A DNA stretch of 64,000 bases from Eustoma russellianum (lineage: Eukaryota > Streptophyta > Magnoliopsida > Gentianales > Gentianaceae), in the NCBI GenBank assembly GCA_036186865.1, contig AP025054.1, forward strand, positions 19,694,941 to 19,758,940, given 5' to 3'. Under the pieces are notes generated by a model, which saw only the letters and a program-made list of their open reading frames with translations, did not search any database and was not told where the DNA came from. Position numbers and translations under genes: made by a program. Below are positions 52,346 to 63,471 of this stretch, piece after piece. The stretch's first letter is position 1. Every line of letters starts with the position of its first letter.

Positions 52346-52577
52346 AGCCACCATGGCAAGATTCTTAGCTGGGCTAAATAGGGAGGTAGTTAACAAAGTT
52401 GAGCTAGGGTACTATGCAGATTTGTCATCATTGGTGCATTTGGCAGAGAAGGTTGAACACCAACTCAAGGTAAAATCCCCCATCTCTTCTTTTTGTTTTA
52501 AAACTAACACTTCTTCTATTGCAAGAGTGCAGCCTAGGTCAACAAGTGAGTTGAGGCCTTGGCAAAACTCTTACTAA
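52346..52577 (+). pseudogene. gag fragment
   Basis: QEATMARFLAGLNREVVNKVELGYY, then LVHLAEKVEHQLKVK: the end of the gypsy Gag capsid domain. It starts right after the element C LTR and breaks off at about 52577. It is the flank into which element C or its recombinant was placed; upstream gag is not found on the other side. Confidence 0.75.
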
Positions 52578-52625
52578 AACCACGGCCAACAAGGTGTACA
52601 AAGAAGGACACAACCAACTCAAGGA

Positions 52626-52855
52626 TGATGAGCCCCCACAAGAGCATTCTCACAAGGGCTTTCCAACGCCTTAGTTTGCTTTTGATTCATGCATGATTAT
52701 TCTATGTTTTGCATTTTATAAACAAAATGTAAAGGTTGGAGGGAAGGGATGGATAGTCATTGCATGAATAGTGGCGTTTTGTGGTTTTTCTGTCTTTGTT
52801 TGTATGTTTTTATAGTTTAGGGCCATTTTCCTCTTTTCACCCATTGCTAGGTATT
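52626..52855 (+). repeat. LTR fragment of family D
   Basis: TGATGAGCCCCCACAAGAG and following 230 bases match the start of the solo LTR at 47340. It diverges after CTAGGTATT. Confidence 0.65.
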
Positions 52856-53254
52856 CACATCAATTTGAGCCCAAGGTCTTCCTTCTATACTCTATATCTT
52901 TTGTTTCTTTCATCATATTCATATCACAAATTCTGTCTTCTCACCTCCTTCCTTCATCACCCAAATGTCTGTCCTCAAAATTCAAAAAAAAAAATTTTGC
53001 CGCCCTAAAATCCGAGAGTTTTGAAATCAATCTTGCATGCATTCTTTGGTTATATTCTTGCAAATTTGGACAAGTAGATATCGTTTTGCTTAGGGTTAAT
53101 TCAGCCACCTGAAAAGCTTACTATTTTTCCAAAAAAGCTACTTTTTTATTGTGTCCTTGTTGCTACGAATCCTTTAGGTAATCTTTGATTTTTTTTTGTG
53201 CTTAACTTGTTTGTGTTTGATTAAAGGTTTGATCTTTAATTGAGTTCTTGCTAA
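52856..53254 (+). other. Leader-like fragment
   Basis: Degenerate match to gypsy/family B leaders (CTGTCCTCAAAATTC with an A run, CCTTGTTGCTACGAATCC). No gene seen. Confidence 0.5.
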
Positions 53255-53796
53255 TGATGCTTGCTAACCGTGGGCTGATTTACTTTCCTCCCCCAAACGT
53301 ATTTCACTAGTGTTTAGGCACAAAGAACAAGACTTCCCCTTGCTTCCTAAGTGATGAAAATGGTTGGTTCAATCGAGCAAGAACCAAGACTTCAAGATGG
53401 TCGTTGATCATGCAAACCTATGGGCCCTCCTGAACGGCACCTTTGGCAATGGAAACACTTTCAAAATGCTCAGCTGTGAAGGATAATAACCTAGGTTTTT
53501 AGTGCAAAACCAAGAAAAAAAATCTCACAATTTAGAGAAAAACAAATGTTTAATTTCATTCAATTCAAGATGCCTACATTCGACCATTTTGGCCTTTATT
53601 TATGCTATCCTAACCATGCATAATGAAGTTGAGATGGACTAGATTCCATCTCAAAAAGCTAGCTGAAAGTTGGTTCAAAAACCGTTTGAAATTTGAAATA
53701 CAATTGAAATTTGAATCTAGATAAAAATCTGATTTCTCTTTATCCTTTTATTGGACTCTTATCCGTGTGTTTTTGAAGGCTAATTGGGGCCTTGAA
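53255..53796 (-). repeat. Truncated family A-like LTR, minus orientation
   Basis: Starts TGATGCTTGCTAACCGTGGGCTGATTT and runs through R to a broken U3 end near 53796, where integrase begins. Its closest partner is the plus-oriented fragment 59592-60048, of which it is largely the reverse complement. Confidence 0.7.
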
Positions 53797-54060
53797 TGGA
53801 GTCCATAGAAATGTCAATCCAAGGGGAGTCAGGGACAGGTAAGGGTGTGTAAAGGCCATGTGGTTGAGATTTGGATTTTGCTTGCTTGCAAGTGATGCAA
53901 CTAGCACACAATTTTTCTACATGTACACGCATGTGTGGCTAGTAGAAATGCTCTTTATGGGTTTCTAGGGTCTTGAACACTCCAATGTGGCTCATCAATC
54001 CTCCTCCATGGGCTTCCCTAACCAATATTTCTCGCATGGACTATTGGGGTACACATAGCT
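53797..54060 (-). pseudogene. Integrase N-terminal fragment of element E
   Basis: Minus-strand reading includes DSPWIDISMDS, CITCKQAKS-like and EHF sequence of the HHCC finger. The rest of the core and C-terminal domain are missing, cut off by the LTR fragment on the left. Confidence 0.75.
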
Positions 54061-54450
54061 TATGTTCCTTAAAGAGGTATCCTTCATGCATGTGGAATTT
54101 TCCAAAGGGAGCCTCTTGACATGCCTCAAAGATAGTGCCAAAATCATGATCATTGGCATACAGGTCCTTAAGTGATTCGAAACCTAAGAATATAGATGAT
54201 AAGGTAGTCGCTATGGTATATCTCCTAGAAAGGACATCAACAACTATGCTATCCTTTCCTTGTTTGTACTTAATCATATAAGAGAATTGTTCAATAAACT
54301 CTACCCACTTGGCATGTCTATTGTTCAATGATCCTTGCCCTTTAAGGTATTTCAGGCTTTCATGGTCAGTGTGGATCACAGACTCTCTAGATTGAAGGTA
54401 GTATTGCAAAGTTTGTAGGGATCTCACAAGGGCATAAGATCCTTATCGTA
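54041..54450 (-). pseudogene. RNase H of element E
   Basis: Open frame 54041-54427: RSLQTLQYYLQSRESVIHTD, HESLKYLKGQGSLNNRHAKW, VEFIEQFSYMIKYKQGKD, VVDVLSRRYT, then FEACQEAPFGKFHMHEG leading to integrase. Typical gypsy RNase H, with the second DALSR motif altered to DVLSR. Confidence 0.82.
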
Positions 54451-55440
54451 GGTAGAGTAATGCTGGGATGCTCTTTTCAACTTCTCACTAAGTAGGCTAT
54501 GGGTTTCTTTCCGAGGGTCAATATTGCGGCAATACCCACTCCACTTGCATAACATTCAATCTCGAAGGTCTCATCAAAGTTGGGTAACCTAAAGATGGGT
54601 GTAGTGGTTAGCCTTCTTTTAAGTTCATCAAATTCCTATTGTTGTGGCTCGTTCCACTGAAAAGGCACACCTTTTATTACAATCTCATTTAAGGGTGCAG
54701 CTATGGATGAAAATTCCTTTACAAACCTTCTATATAAGCTTACAAATCCATGGAAGCTATGCACTTCCCCTACAGTCTTTTAGGTGTAGGCCACTCCACA
54801 ATGGACCTAACCTTCTCCTCATCCATCTCTATCCCTTCAGTCGTGATGACAAAGCCTAGGAAGACAACTCGTTCCAAGCAAAAAGAGCACTTCTTAAAGT
54901 TGGCATAGAATTGTTCTTGTTTGAGCTTCTCAAATACGACCCTAATATGGTCAAGGTGGCCTTAATGGTTCACGAATAGATTACGATATCATCAAAATAA
55001 ACCACAACCAAACGTCCTATAAAGGCTCGTAAGACTTCATTCATTAACCGCATAAAGATACTAGGTGCGTTGGTGAGCCCGAAGGGCATCACAAACCCAC
55101 TCATAGAGCCCAAATTTGGTTTTAAGTGTTGTCTTCTATTCATCCCATTCTCTTAACCGTACTTGGAAGTACCCTTGTTTAAAGTCAATCTTAGTGAAGT
55201 ATCTAGATCCATGCAACATATCCAGAATATCATCCAGCCTAGGTATGGGGTACCTATACTTTACGATGATCTTGTTTATAGCACGGCAGTAAGTACACAT
55301 TCTCCATGTGCCATATTTCTTGGGTACTAAAATGACAGGGATGGTCGATGGGCTTAGATTAAAATTCTCTGATTTGTCCACTGGCTTGGAATTACTCAAC
55401 TTGCCTTTGAATTTCCTTGGTTTCTTCAGGGTTGGCTCGA
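54451..55440 (-). pseudogene. Reverse transcriptase of element E
   Basis: 55136-55399 gives VILVPKKYGTWRMCTYCRAI, KYRYPIPRLDDILDML, YFTKIDFKQGYFQVR; further on VVVYFDDIVI (YxDD intact) near 54990-55010. Frames are broken in several places. Thumb and connection extend to about 54451. Confidence 0.82.
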
Positions 55441-56043
55441 TAGGCTGGTCTATTGGGTAGGACAGCTCATGGGAAAAAGTCTATCTGGTGTTCTATCCCT
55501 CTTATAGGTGGGAATCCTGATGGTGATTCAATGGGAAAAATAACATCGTAGTCTTGGATAAAGGATGTCACCAAGGTAGGTAAGTTGGGTGGTAGGTCTT
55601 CTACGGAAAGCCAACACTCCTTGGAAATTTGGATGAGGACTGTTTGGTTGTTATAAAGAGCTCATGTGACCTTTCTTTTCTTTGCAAAATACCCACGTTT
55701 CTTTTTAGAATGAGTGATACATAGGGGCACTACCTCCTTTCCCTTATTTTCTTGTTTCTACTTTCACTCTTCCTGCATTCCACAAATTTTCTTTCAACTT
55801 CCTTTTCCTTAGGATCGGTCCTAGACTTAGACATACGTTGTTGATCTTCATGGACCTTATGGGGTGGAGGTGCATGCAACTTGTATAGTTTATCATTCAA
55901 TTTGAAAGAATAACGATTCAAATATCCATCATATGTGACATGTCTATCAAATTACCAGTCTACAAAGTAAGATATGACTAGCATGTATTGGAGCAACATC
56001 ACATTGAATATCATCTTTATAACTATCAATCCTAAGAGAAATC
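55441..56043 (-). pseudogene. Linker and protease end of element E
   Basis: Linker peptide FVECRKSESRNKK and HAPPPHKVHEDQQRMSK as in element 1, then the protease C-terminal end (55921-56043). It stops matching near 56043, in the middle of protease. Confidence 0.7.
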
Positions 56044-56240
56044 ATGATGCACAAACACTTAGCTATTTAGGATCCTTCTTCAAATCAATAAACCCAGCCG
56101 GAATCCATGGATGAAGATGCAAAACATTCCAAGAACACCAAGCAACTCATTCGTCCAGAATTCAGCCGAGAAGATGAATCAACTTCAGCAAATGACTTCA
56201 ACTTGTTTGGACAAGCCTAAGCCCTTCCAAAAATTTTGAC
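56044..56240. other. Unassigned spacer
   Basis: About 200 bases between elements E and F with no recognised motif. Confidence 0.4.
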
Positions 56241-57120
56241 TTTCTTTCGTTATGAAGCCTTTCTTTTCGTAAATGTAACCAAACCAAATCACATGGTTCA
56301 AACACAACTCGTTTTCTATGTTTGTTTGCTCGTTTTGCATAAGCTTTGTTTTTCTTCTCAAGTTGCGCTTTAACGTTTTCATGCGATTTCTTTATCTTTT
56401 AAGCTTTTTGTTTACCATGGAGACTTGAACGTTCGTGTATAGGAATGGAAATCAAATCAAAAGGGGACAAGGGGTTAAAACCATACGCAATTTCAAATGG
56501 ACTATGTAAGGTACCGTGATGAACACTCCTATTATATGCAAATTCAATATATGGTAAACAATCTTCCCATGCTTGAGATGCTTTTGCAAGATGGTACACA
56601 AAAGTTAGGATAGGGTACGGTTAACAACTTCAGTTTGTCATTAGTTGTGGGTGAGCAGTGGTAAACAACAATTGAGTTCCAAGTTTATCCCACAGAACAC
56701 GCCAAAAATGACTTAGAAATTTCGTATCCCTATCGCTTACAATAGTACGTGGCATGCCATGCATCTTACAATTTCTCTAAAAAAACAAGTCAGCAACATG
56801 TGTGGCATCATCTACTTTCTTACATGCAATGAAGTGCGCCATTTGTGAAAACCTATCTACCACAACATAAATGCTATCTTGCCTTCCTCGAGACCTAGGA
56901 AGTCCTAAAATGAAGTCCATTGAAATGTCAATCCAAGGGAAATCAACGATAGGTAAGGGTGTGTAAAGGCCATATGGTTGAGATTTGGATTTTGCTTGCT
57001 TGCAAGTGATGCAACTACCGCACATTCTCTCGACATCTATGCTCATGTGTAGCCAGTAGAAATGCTCCTTAAGGGTTTCAAGGGTTTTGAACACTCCAAA
57101 TGGCCCATTAATCCTCCTCC
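56185..57120 (-). pseudogene. Integrase of element F
   Basis: In minus order: MFKTLETLKEHFYWLHMSID, CGSCITCKQAKSKSQ, PWIDISMDFILGLPRSRG (first Asp), VDRFSQMAHFIACKK, DDATHVADLFF; then broken frames; WEDCLPYIEFAYNRSVHHGT, SPFDLISIPIHERSSL; then a basic C-terminal part. The SDRD and TEV region near 56600-56740 is present but frameshifted. Confidence 0.85.
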
Positions 57121-57580
57121 ATAAGCTTCTCTAATCAATGCTTCTCATAGGGACGATTGGGGGACACACAACTTATGCTCTTAAAAAAGGTAGCCCTCAT
57201 GCATGTAGAATTTTCTGAAGGGTGCCTCTTTACATGTCTCAAAGATTGTGTGAAAATCATGATCATTGGTATATAGGTCCTTAAGTGATTCGAATCCGAA
57301 GAATTGAGAGGATAAAGTAGTCACTAATGTGTATCTTCCAGAGAGGGCATCAGCAACTATATTGTCTTTTCCGTGTTTGAACTTAATCACATAAGAGAAT
57401 TGCTCAATAAACTTTATCCATTTAGCATGTCTCTTGTTTAGCTTCCCTTTCCCTTTAATATACTTGAGGCTTTCATGGTCAGTGTTATCTCTAGGTTGAA
57501 GGTAGTGTTGCCAAGTTTATAGAGATCTCACGAGGGCATAAAGTTCCTTATCGTAGGTAGAGTAATTCAGTGAGGCACCT
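57121..57580 (-). pseudogene. RNase H of element F
   Basis: 57181-57390: MIKFKHGKDNIVADALSGRYTL, then SLKDLYTNDHDFHTIFETCKE. Upstream sequence to 57580 matches the ELYALVR and HYLQ part in broken frames. Confidence 0.8.
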
Positions 57581-58446
57581 TTCAACTTTTCACTAAAGTA
57601 GGCTATGAGTTTCTTTCCTTGGGTCAATACCGCTCCAATACCCAATCCGCTTCCATCACACTCAGTTTCAAAAGTCTCATCAAAGTTTGCTAACGTAAGG
57701 ATGGGTGCAGTGGTTAACCTCTTTTTAAGTTCATCAAATGCACATCTTTTTTTACAATCTCATTTAGGGGTACGGCCATGGATGAAAAATCATTGACAAA
57801 TTGCCTATAGAAACTTGCAAGTCTGTGGAAGCTGCAATTCCCCTATAGCCTTAGGTGTAGGTCACTCCACAATTGACCTAACCTTCTCCTTATCCATCTC
57901 TATTCCCTCAGTTGAAATGACAAAGCCTAGGAAGACTACTCATTCTAAACAAAAAGAGCACTTCTTAAAGTTGGCGTAAGGTTGTTCTTGTTTGAGCTTC
58001 TCAAATACGGCCCTAATATGGTCAAGGTGATCCTCAATGGTTCGGGAATAGATCAGGATATCATCCAAGTAATCCACAACAAATCGTCCTATGAAAGCCT
58101 GTAATACTTCATTCATCAACCGCATAAAGGTACTAAGGGTGTTGGTGAGCCCGAAGGGCATCACTAACTACTCATAGAGCCCAAACTTGGTTTTGAATGT
58201 TGTCTTCCATTCATCCCCTTCTCTTATTCGTACTTGGAAGTACCCTTGTTTAAGGTCAATCTTGGTGAAGTATCTAGATCCATGCAACATATCCAACATA
58301 TCATCCAGCCCAGGTATGGGATACCTACACTTGACAGTGATTTTGTTCATGACACGACAGTCGGTACACATTCTCCAGGTTCCTTCTTTCTTGGGTAATA
58401 AAATGACAGGGACGACTGATGGGCTTAGGCTCTCTCTGAGACACAC
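57581..58446 (-). pseudogene. Reverse transcriptase of element F
   Basis: 58168-58446: SLSPSVVPVILLPKKEGTWR, CRVMNKITVKCRYPIPGLDD, YFTKIDLKQGYFQVR; 57940-58164: PFGLTNTLSTFM, VDYLDDILIYSRTIEDHLDHIR (YxDD as YLDD). A stop lies between the two pieces near 58165. Confidence 0.87.
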
Positions 58447-58929
58447 TTGCTAGGAGTTCCTCTACTTGCCTTTGAATTTCCTTGGTTTCTTCAGGGTTGG
58501 CTCGATAGGCTGGTCTATTGGGTAGTACAGCTCCTAGGACAAAGTCTATTTGGTGTTCTATTCCTCTTATAGGTGGTAATTCGGATGGTGGGTCTGTGGG
58601 AAATAGAACATCGTACTCCTGTATAAGGGATGCAATAGAGGTAGGTAGGTTGGTTTGGAGGTCATCTACCGAAAGGTAACACGCCTTGGGAATGAGGATG
58701 AGGACGGTTTGGTTGCAATAAAGTGCTTGTGTGACTTCTCTATTCTTTTCAAAATACCCACACTTCTTTTTGGAATCAATGACACCTATGGGCCTCTTTT
58801 CCCTTACTTTCTTGTTTCTTACTTTCACTTTTCATGCATTCTACAAATTTTTGAGCTTCCTTTTCCTTAGGGTCGGTCCTAGACTTAGACATACGTGGTC
58901 ATCTTCGTGGACCTTATGGGGTGGGAGTG
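58447..58929 (-). pseudogene. Linker of element F, joined directly to an LTR
   Basis: Contains YDVLFPTDPPSELPPIRGIE, VLPNRPAYRANPEETKEIQ. It ends at GGGGTGGGAGTG, immediately followed by LTR sequence TGATGCGTGCATG; protease, gag, leader and PBS are absent. Confidence 0.8.
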
Positions 58930-59523
58930 TGATGCGTGCATGATGTGAGCTCCAACAATTCCACCTTCCAAACGTCCTTCACTATGGGTTAGGCACAAAG
59001 ACGAAGACCTCCCCTTGCTTCCCTAGTGAAACAAACGATTGGTTCAACGAGCAAGAACCAACACTTCAAGATGGTCGTTGATCAGGCAAACCACAATAGC
59101 CCTCCTAGAAGACACCTTTAAGCAATGGAAATACCTTCAAAATGTTCAACTTTGAAGGATCTTAACTTAGATATTTAATGCAAAACCAAGAAACAAAGTC
59201 TCACAAGAAGTGAAGAAAAATATCAAGATTTTCTTTCATCCAAAGTTGCTATCAAACTCGGCCAAAGGGTCTATTTATAGATGCCTAAAGACCCTAAGGA
59301 TAACCAGATGTTATCTCTAAAAGTAGCTAGAAAACATTTGAATTGAACTTGAAATTTGATAATTGTTTGAATTCAAAAAAACTAGAAATTGTCTTGCTAA
59401 AAATCGGTTGATTCCTTCCTTGATCGAGCCATGTATTTGGTCAGAAAATGAGGCCTTGGAGAGATGATTTGATGAGTGTGATGGTGTTGAACTTGAATTC
59501 AAAAGTTGGGTGAAGTTTGAATT
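58930..59523 (-). repeat. Family A LTR fragment, minus orientation
   Basis: TGATGCGTGCATGATGTGAGCTCC onward, matching the R/U5 and part of U3 of 6087 and 60356. It ends in GAATTC-rich sequence at about 59523. Confidence 0.75.
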
Positions 59524-60048
59524 CGATTGAACCAACCACTTTCATCACTAAGGAAGCAAAGGGAAGTCTTCTTCCTTGTGCCTAACCCCTAGTTAATTCA
59601 AATTTCGAACGATTTTTGAACCAACTTTCAGCTAGTTTTTTGAGATGGAATCTAGTCCATCTCAACTTCATTATGCACGGTTAGGATATCATAAACAAAA
59701 GCCAAAATGGCCAAACGTAGGCAGCTTGAATTGAATGAAATTAAACATTTGTTTTCTCTCTAAATTGTGATACTTTGTTTTCTTGGTTTTGCTCTAAAAA
59801 CCTAGGTTATTATCCTTCAAGTTGAGCATTTCGACGGTGTTGCAATTGCGAAAGGTGCCATCCAAAAGGACCATAGGTTTGCTTGATCAACAACCATCTT
59901 GAAGTCTTGGTTCTTGCTCAATTGAACCAACCGTTTTCATCACTAAGGAAGCAAGGGGAAGTCTTCTTCTTTGTGCCTAAACCCCTAGTGAAATACGTTT
60001 GGAGGTGGAAAGTAAATCAGCACACGGTTAGCACGCATCAGCTAAAGA
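59524..60048 (+). repeat. Truncated family A-like LTR, plus orientation
   Basis: 59592-60048 is U3 to the LTR end (GGTTAGCACGCATCA). 59524-59591 repeats the segment GAACCAACC...GTGCCTAAC that also occurs at 59930-59990, an extra partial copy. No PBS follows. Confidence 0.7.
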
Positions 60049-60355
60049 CCCTAACTTTTCTTCAAACACTAACCTTACAACCCTACTATCTCACTCAGCT
60101 GTACCTCCCCCCAAAAACTACACAACAATCCATAATTCTTGATTAAAACCCTACCCTATGCCACACCCCTAACCCTATGTCCTCCCATCATCTCAAGAAC
60201 CCTAACCCTAAAATAAAAACCCTAACCAAAAATAGCCCATACCCTTACATGTCCTAAACATCCATACCCCTACAACCCATAGCAGTTCCATAATCTACAA
60301 AAGAAGGCCAAGAAAACCTAATCCTAACCTATAAATGCACACGGCCATCAACAAG
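60049..60355. other. C-rich spacer with degenerate CCCTAA runs
   Basis: No gene. CCCTAACCC-like runs resemble gypsy leader sequence rather than a telomeric array. It may be leader of element G separated by the LTR 60356-61813. Confidence 0.45.
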
Positions 60356-61813
60356 TGATGCGTGCAAGTCGTGGGCTCCAACCATTCCATCTTTCAAACG
60401 TCCTTCACAAAGGGTTAGGCACAAGGAAGAAGACTTCTCCTTGCTTCCTTAGTGATAAAAACGTGTGGATTAATTGAGCAAGACCAACACTTCAAGATGG
60501 TCGTTGATCAGTCAAACCAATATGACCCTCCTGGATGGCACCTTTAGCAATGGCAACACCTTCAAAATGCTCAACTTTGAAGGATCTTAACTTAGGTTTT
60601 TAATGCAAAACCAAGAAAACAAAGTCTCACACAAAAGTGAAGGAAATATCAAGAATTGTTGTTCATCAAAGTTGTGCTTTACAAATCGGCCAAAGGGCCT
60701 ATTTATAGATGCCTTGGACACTTAAAATAATCAAATATTATATAAATGAAATAGCTAGAAAAACATTTGAATTGAACTTGAATTTGCTAATTGTTTGAAT
60801 TTAAAAATAACTAGAAAATCCTAGCTAAAACCGGTTGAAAGTGAAATCTTCCTTGTTTTAGGCATGTATTTGGTCAGCAAATGAGGCCTTGGGGAGCTGA
60901 TTTGATGAGTAGGATGGAGCTGAACTTGAATTCAAAAGTTGGATGTAATTTGAATTCAAGTTGAATTTGAATTTGAGTGCACTTTGAATTTGATTGTTGG
61001 ATATCTTCCCTCCTCCTTCCAGCCGTGTTTAATAGGTCCAAGAGATGTCTTGAAATCTGATTTGATGATGATAATATGGCTGGAGTTGGATTCAAATATG
61101 GTTTGAGGTTTGAATTCAAAATTGAGTTTGAATTTGAATTCAAACTTGGATTCAATTTGAATTGGCAATTATCCTTCTTTTTCTTCCAAGATGGCGTGTG
61201 AATTGCTTGAGATAATGGCAGAATTCTTCTTGAAATGGAAGCTTCAATTTGGTTGAAACTTGAATTCGAATCAAGGTTGAATTTAAATTCAAGTTTCACT
61301 TTGAATTTAAATTCAATTTGATCATAATCCTTTTTGCTTCAAAATGGTCGGCCCCCCCCCTTGTTGTATTTGGAGATGATTTTGATTTCAATTTGAACAA
61401 GAGATTCCATCTTGGACATATTTGAATTTGTTCTTTGTGGAGACAAACATACTCTTCAAGACAATCATTCCTTTGTCCCCCTTTTGGTAGCACACGCCTA
61501 TAAGGCCATTTTGGGCTTCCATTTGGCTTGAAAATTTCATGTACCTAATTTACCTACAAAGCAAATACATAAAACAAAGATCACAAGAAAAACAAGACAA
61601 AATTCAAAAACAAAGAACATACACACGCATGCTTATACCCGCTCCAGGTGAAGGTTCAATGAAATGAACCCAAGGAATCTTAGGTTCATCTTGAACATGC
61701 TTGTACATGAAGGTGGCAACTTGATGACAAAGTTCTCTTGCCTTCCTTCTTGTCATAGGACCTTTGACCTCTTGATGGATCTTTGATCCTCATTGGACCC
61801 TCGATCCTCATCA
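60356..61813 (-). repeat. Full-length solo LTR of family A, minus orientation, 1458 bp
   Basis: Plus-strand TGATGCGTGCAAG to GATCCTCATCA, collinear with the LTR at 6087-7527. Neither PBS nor polypurine tract adjoins it. The flanks ACAAG and GAAGT are not identical, so the duplication is lost or the LTR is a recombinant. GAATTC-rich tract at about 60920-61330. Confidence 0.82.
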
Positions 61814-61816
61814 GAA

Positions 61817-62075
61817 GTCCTATTTTTTGGCTTAAGATCACGTTGTTTGTTACCTCCACCATAAATACTTTCCATTTTGCTTGACTCACGGCATATTCAC
61901 TCTCTAATATAAAAAAAACAAAATCAAAAGCTTGCGTTTTTTGTCAATACATAGAAAGCAAAAAGAGAAACAAAATCCTATTTTTGGCTTCAGACTATGT
62001 TGCTTTTACCTCCACCACACATACTTTCCTTTTTGTTTGACTCACGTTTTATCTATTCAGCTATTAAAAAAGGCC
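61817..62075 (+). repeat. Imperfect direct repeat of about 100 bp
   Basis: 61817-61920 and 61976-62075 share TCCTATTTTTTGGCTT, TTACCTCCACCA, ATACTTTCC and TTTGACTCACG in the same order, offset about 160 bases. Confidence 0.7.
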
Positions 62076-63107
62076 TATGTTGGATTTTGCTGTGGACAGT
62101 ACATGAGCACAAAAGTTTGGACCTTGCAAATATTTTGTGCCCTTAACATTTCAAGATCAATTCTTTATACACACTTGACAATAGGTTCATTGTATTAGGG
62201 TTTAAAATCAGCCATAACATATAACCCGAGCCCATTTGCTTAAAAAATGCTACCTAGTCACACGTAAATCTTGTTGCTAACGAATCTTTTAGTTTATTTT
62301 AGACTTTGTGACCTGATTGCATTGTTGATTGGTTTGTGTTGCAATTTTCTTGTATCCAAGGCATCATCTTCAAGTCAAACATAGCCACAAAAGGCCTAAT
62401 CTTGGAGGAAAAAAAACTGTTTGGCCGAAATCTACCCAAGACCGCCGCGGTGTACTGTTTTGTTTTTGCCAAGAAATATTATGTCTCGTCATAAGCATCA
62501 CAAAATTAGGTATCTTTGTCAAATCAGCCTTGTACATAGCTAGCTATCTTAGCGTACCATTTGTTGGACAAGGATTGTTTTCGGCGTGTTTGACCTTCTC
62601 AGACCACAAGACTCGAGGGACTAAATATTTGGCATATGCAAGTCTAATGTATCTCCCCTCTTGCTAATCGTTAGCAGCTTGTTCTTCCAGATTCTTCACA
62701 TGGACTATTATTTCTTTTGAAGTTTTACTAACTTGACGATCTGATGGAAGTCTTAACGGCTTATTTGGGAATTTGTGTTATATAAGTGTTGGATACATAC
62801 TATAGCAATATATGAGTCAAGCACAAAAAACAGTAGGACAAAATATCAAAGATCCGAGAGGGAAAAAAAGACCAAAAAGAAAAGGAAAAGAAAGAAGAAC
62901 ACAAGAGTGATACAAATTGTGTGAGGAGGGCATCAAGTTTGTTGATAATATTTTGTGCATATCAAGTTCCATTCAAGTCCCAGAACCGTGCCTTTTGAAT
63001 CCACAAAAACACCACACCCTTCATTATCTTTATACTTGGATACTTGATTGTTGCATTTGAATCAACAACATGTAATTAATTTGCATAAGGCTAAGGTTAA
63101 CTAAAGA

Positions 63108-63120
63108 TTGCCCAGGGCAA
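63108..63120 (+). promoter_or_regulatory. Leader hairpin, element G
   Basis: TTGCCCAGGGCAA: same stem arms TTGCC/GGCAA with a CAG loop instead of CAC. Confidence 0.5.
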
Positions 63121-63471
63121 CCCTTAGTTTTCTTTGGCTCAGCCTTTGACGTAATTTTTTGGTTTCCTTTTCCTTTGATTCTTAGAAGGTTAAGTGTGTT
63201 AACTTGTCTTGTTACTTGGCTTGATACCTTTGCTTATTAGTTGCTAAAATTTGGGTGATACATTGGCGGAAAAAAGGTGCAGTTGATCATCGGATTGTGT
63301 TAGCCACTTGAGAAGCTTGCTTTGGTTGTATCTAGCTCAAGATTGAGTGACTATACAAAAGCGAGAGGAGGAACATACACTTTGACTTTTGATTTTTACT
63401 TATTTAACGAAATCTCTTTTGTCTTTTGTTAGTTTTCCTTTCTTGTTTTCTTGTTTAGTTTCAGGAGAAAA

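Larger units (their letters stand above)
61814..63471 (+). other. Leader of gypsy element G
   Basis: About 1.65 kb with no gene before the gag ATG. It shares with the family B leaders the CTACCTAGTCA...TCTTGTTGCTAACGAA block (about 62247-62290) and the ACTAAAGATTGCCC...GGCTCAGCC block (63100-63150). TTTCTTGTTTAGTTTCAG just before gag looks like a 3' splice site. No LTR or PBS of this element is visible. Confidence 0.7.

Noticed and set aside
62329..62667. 112-aa frame in the element G leader
   Set aside because: Lies in non-coding leader, no match to any retroviral or plant domain that I recognise, and no counterpart in the other leaders.
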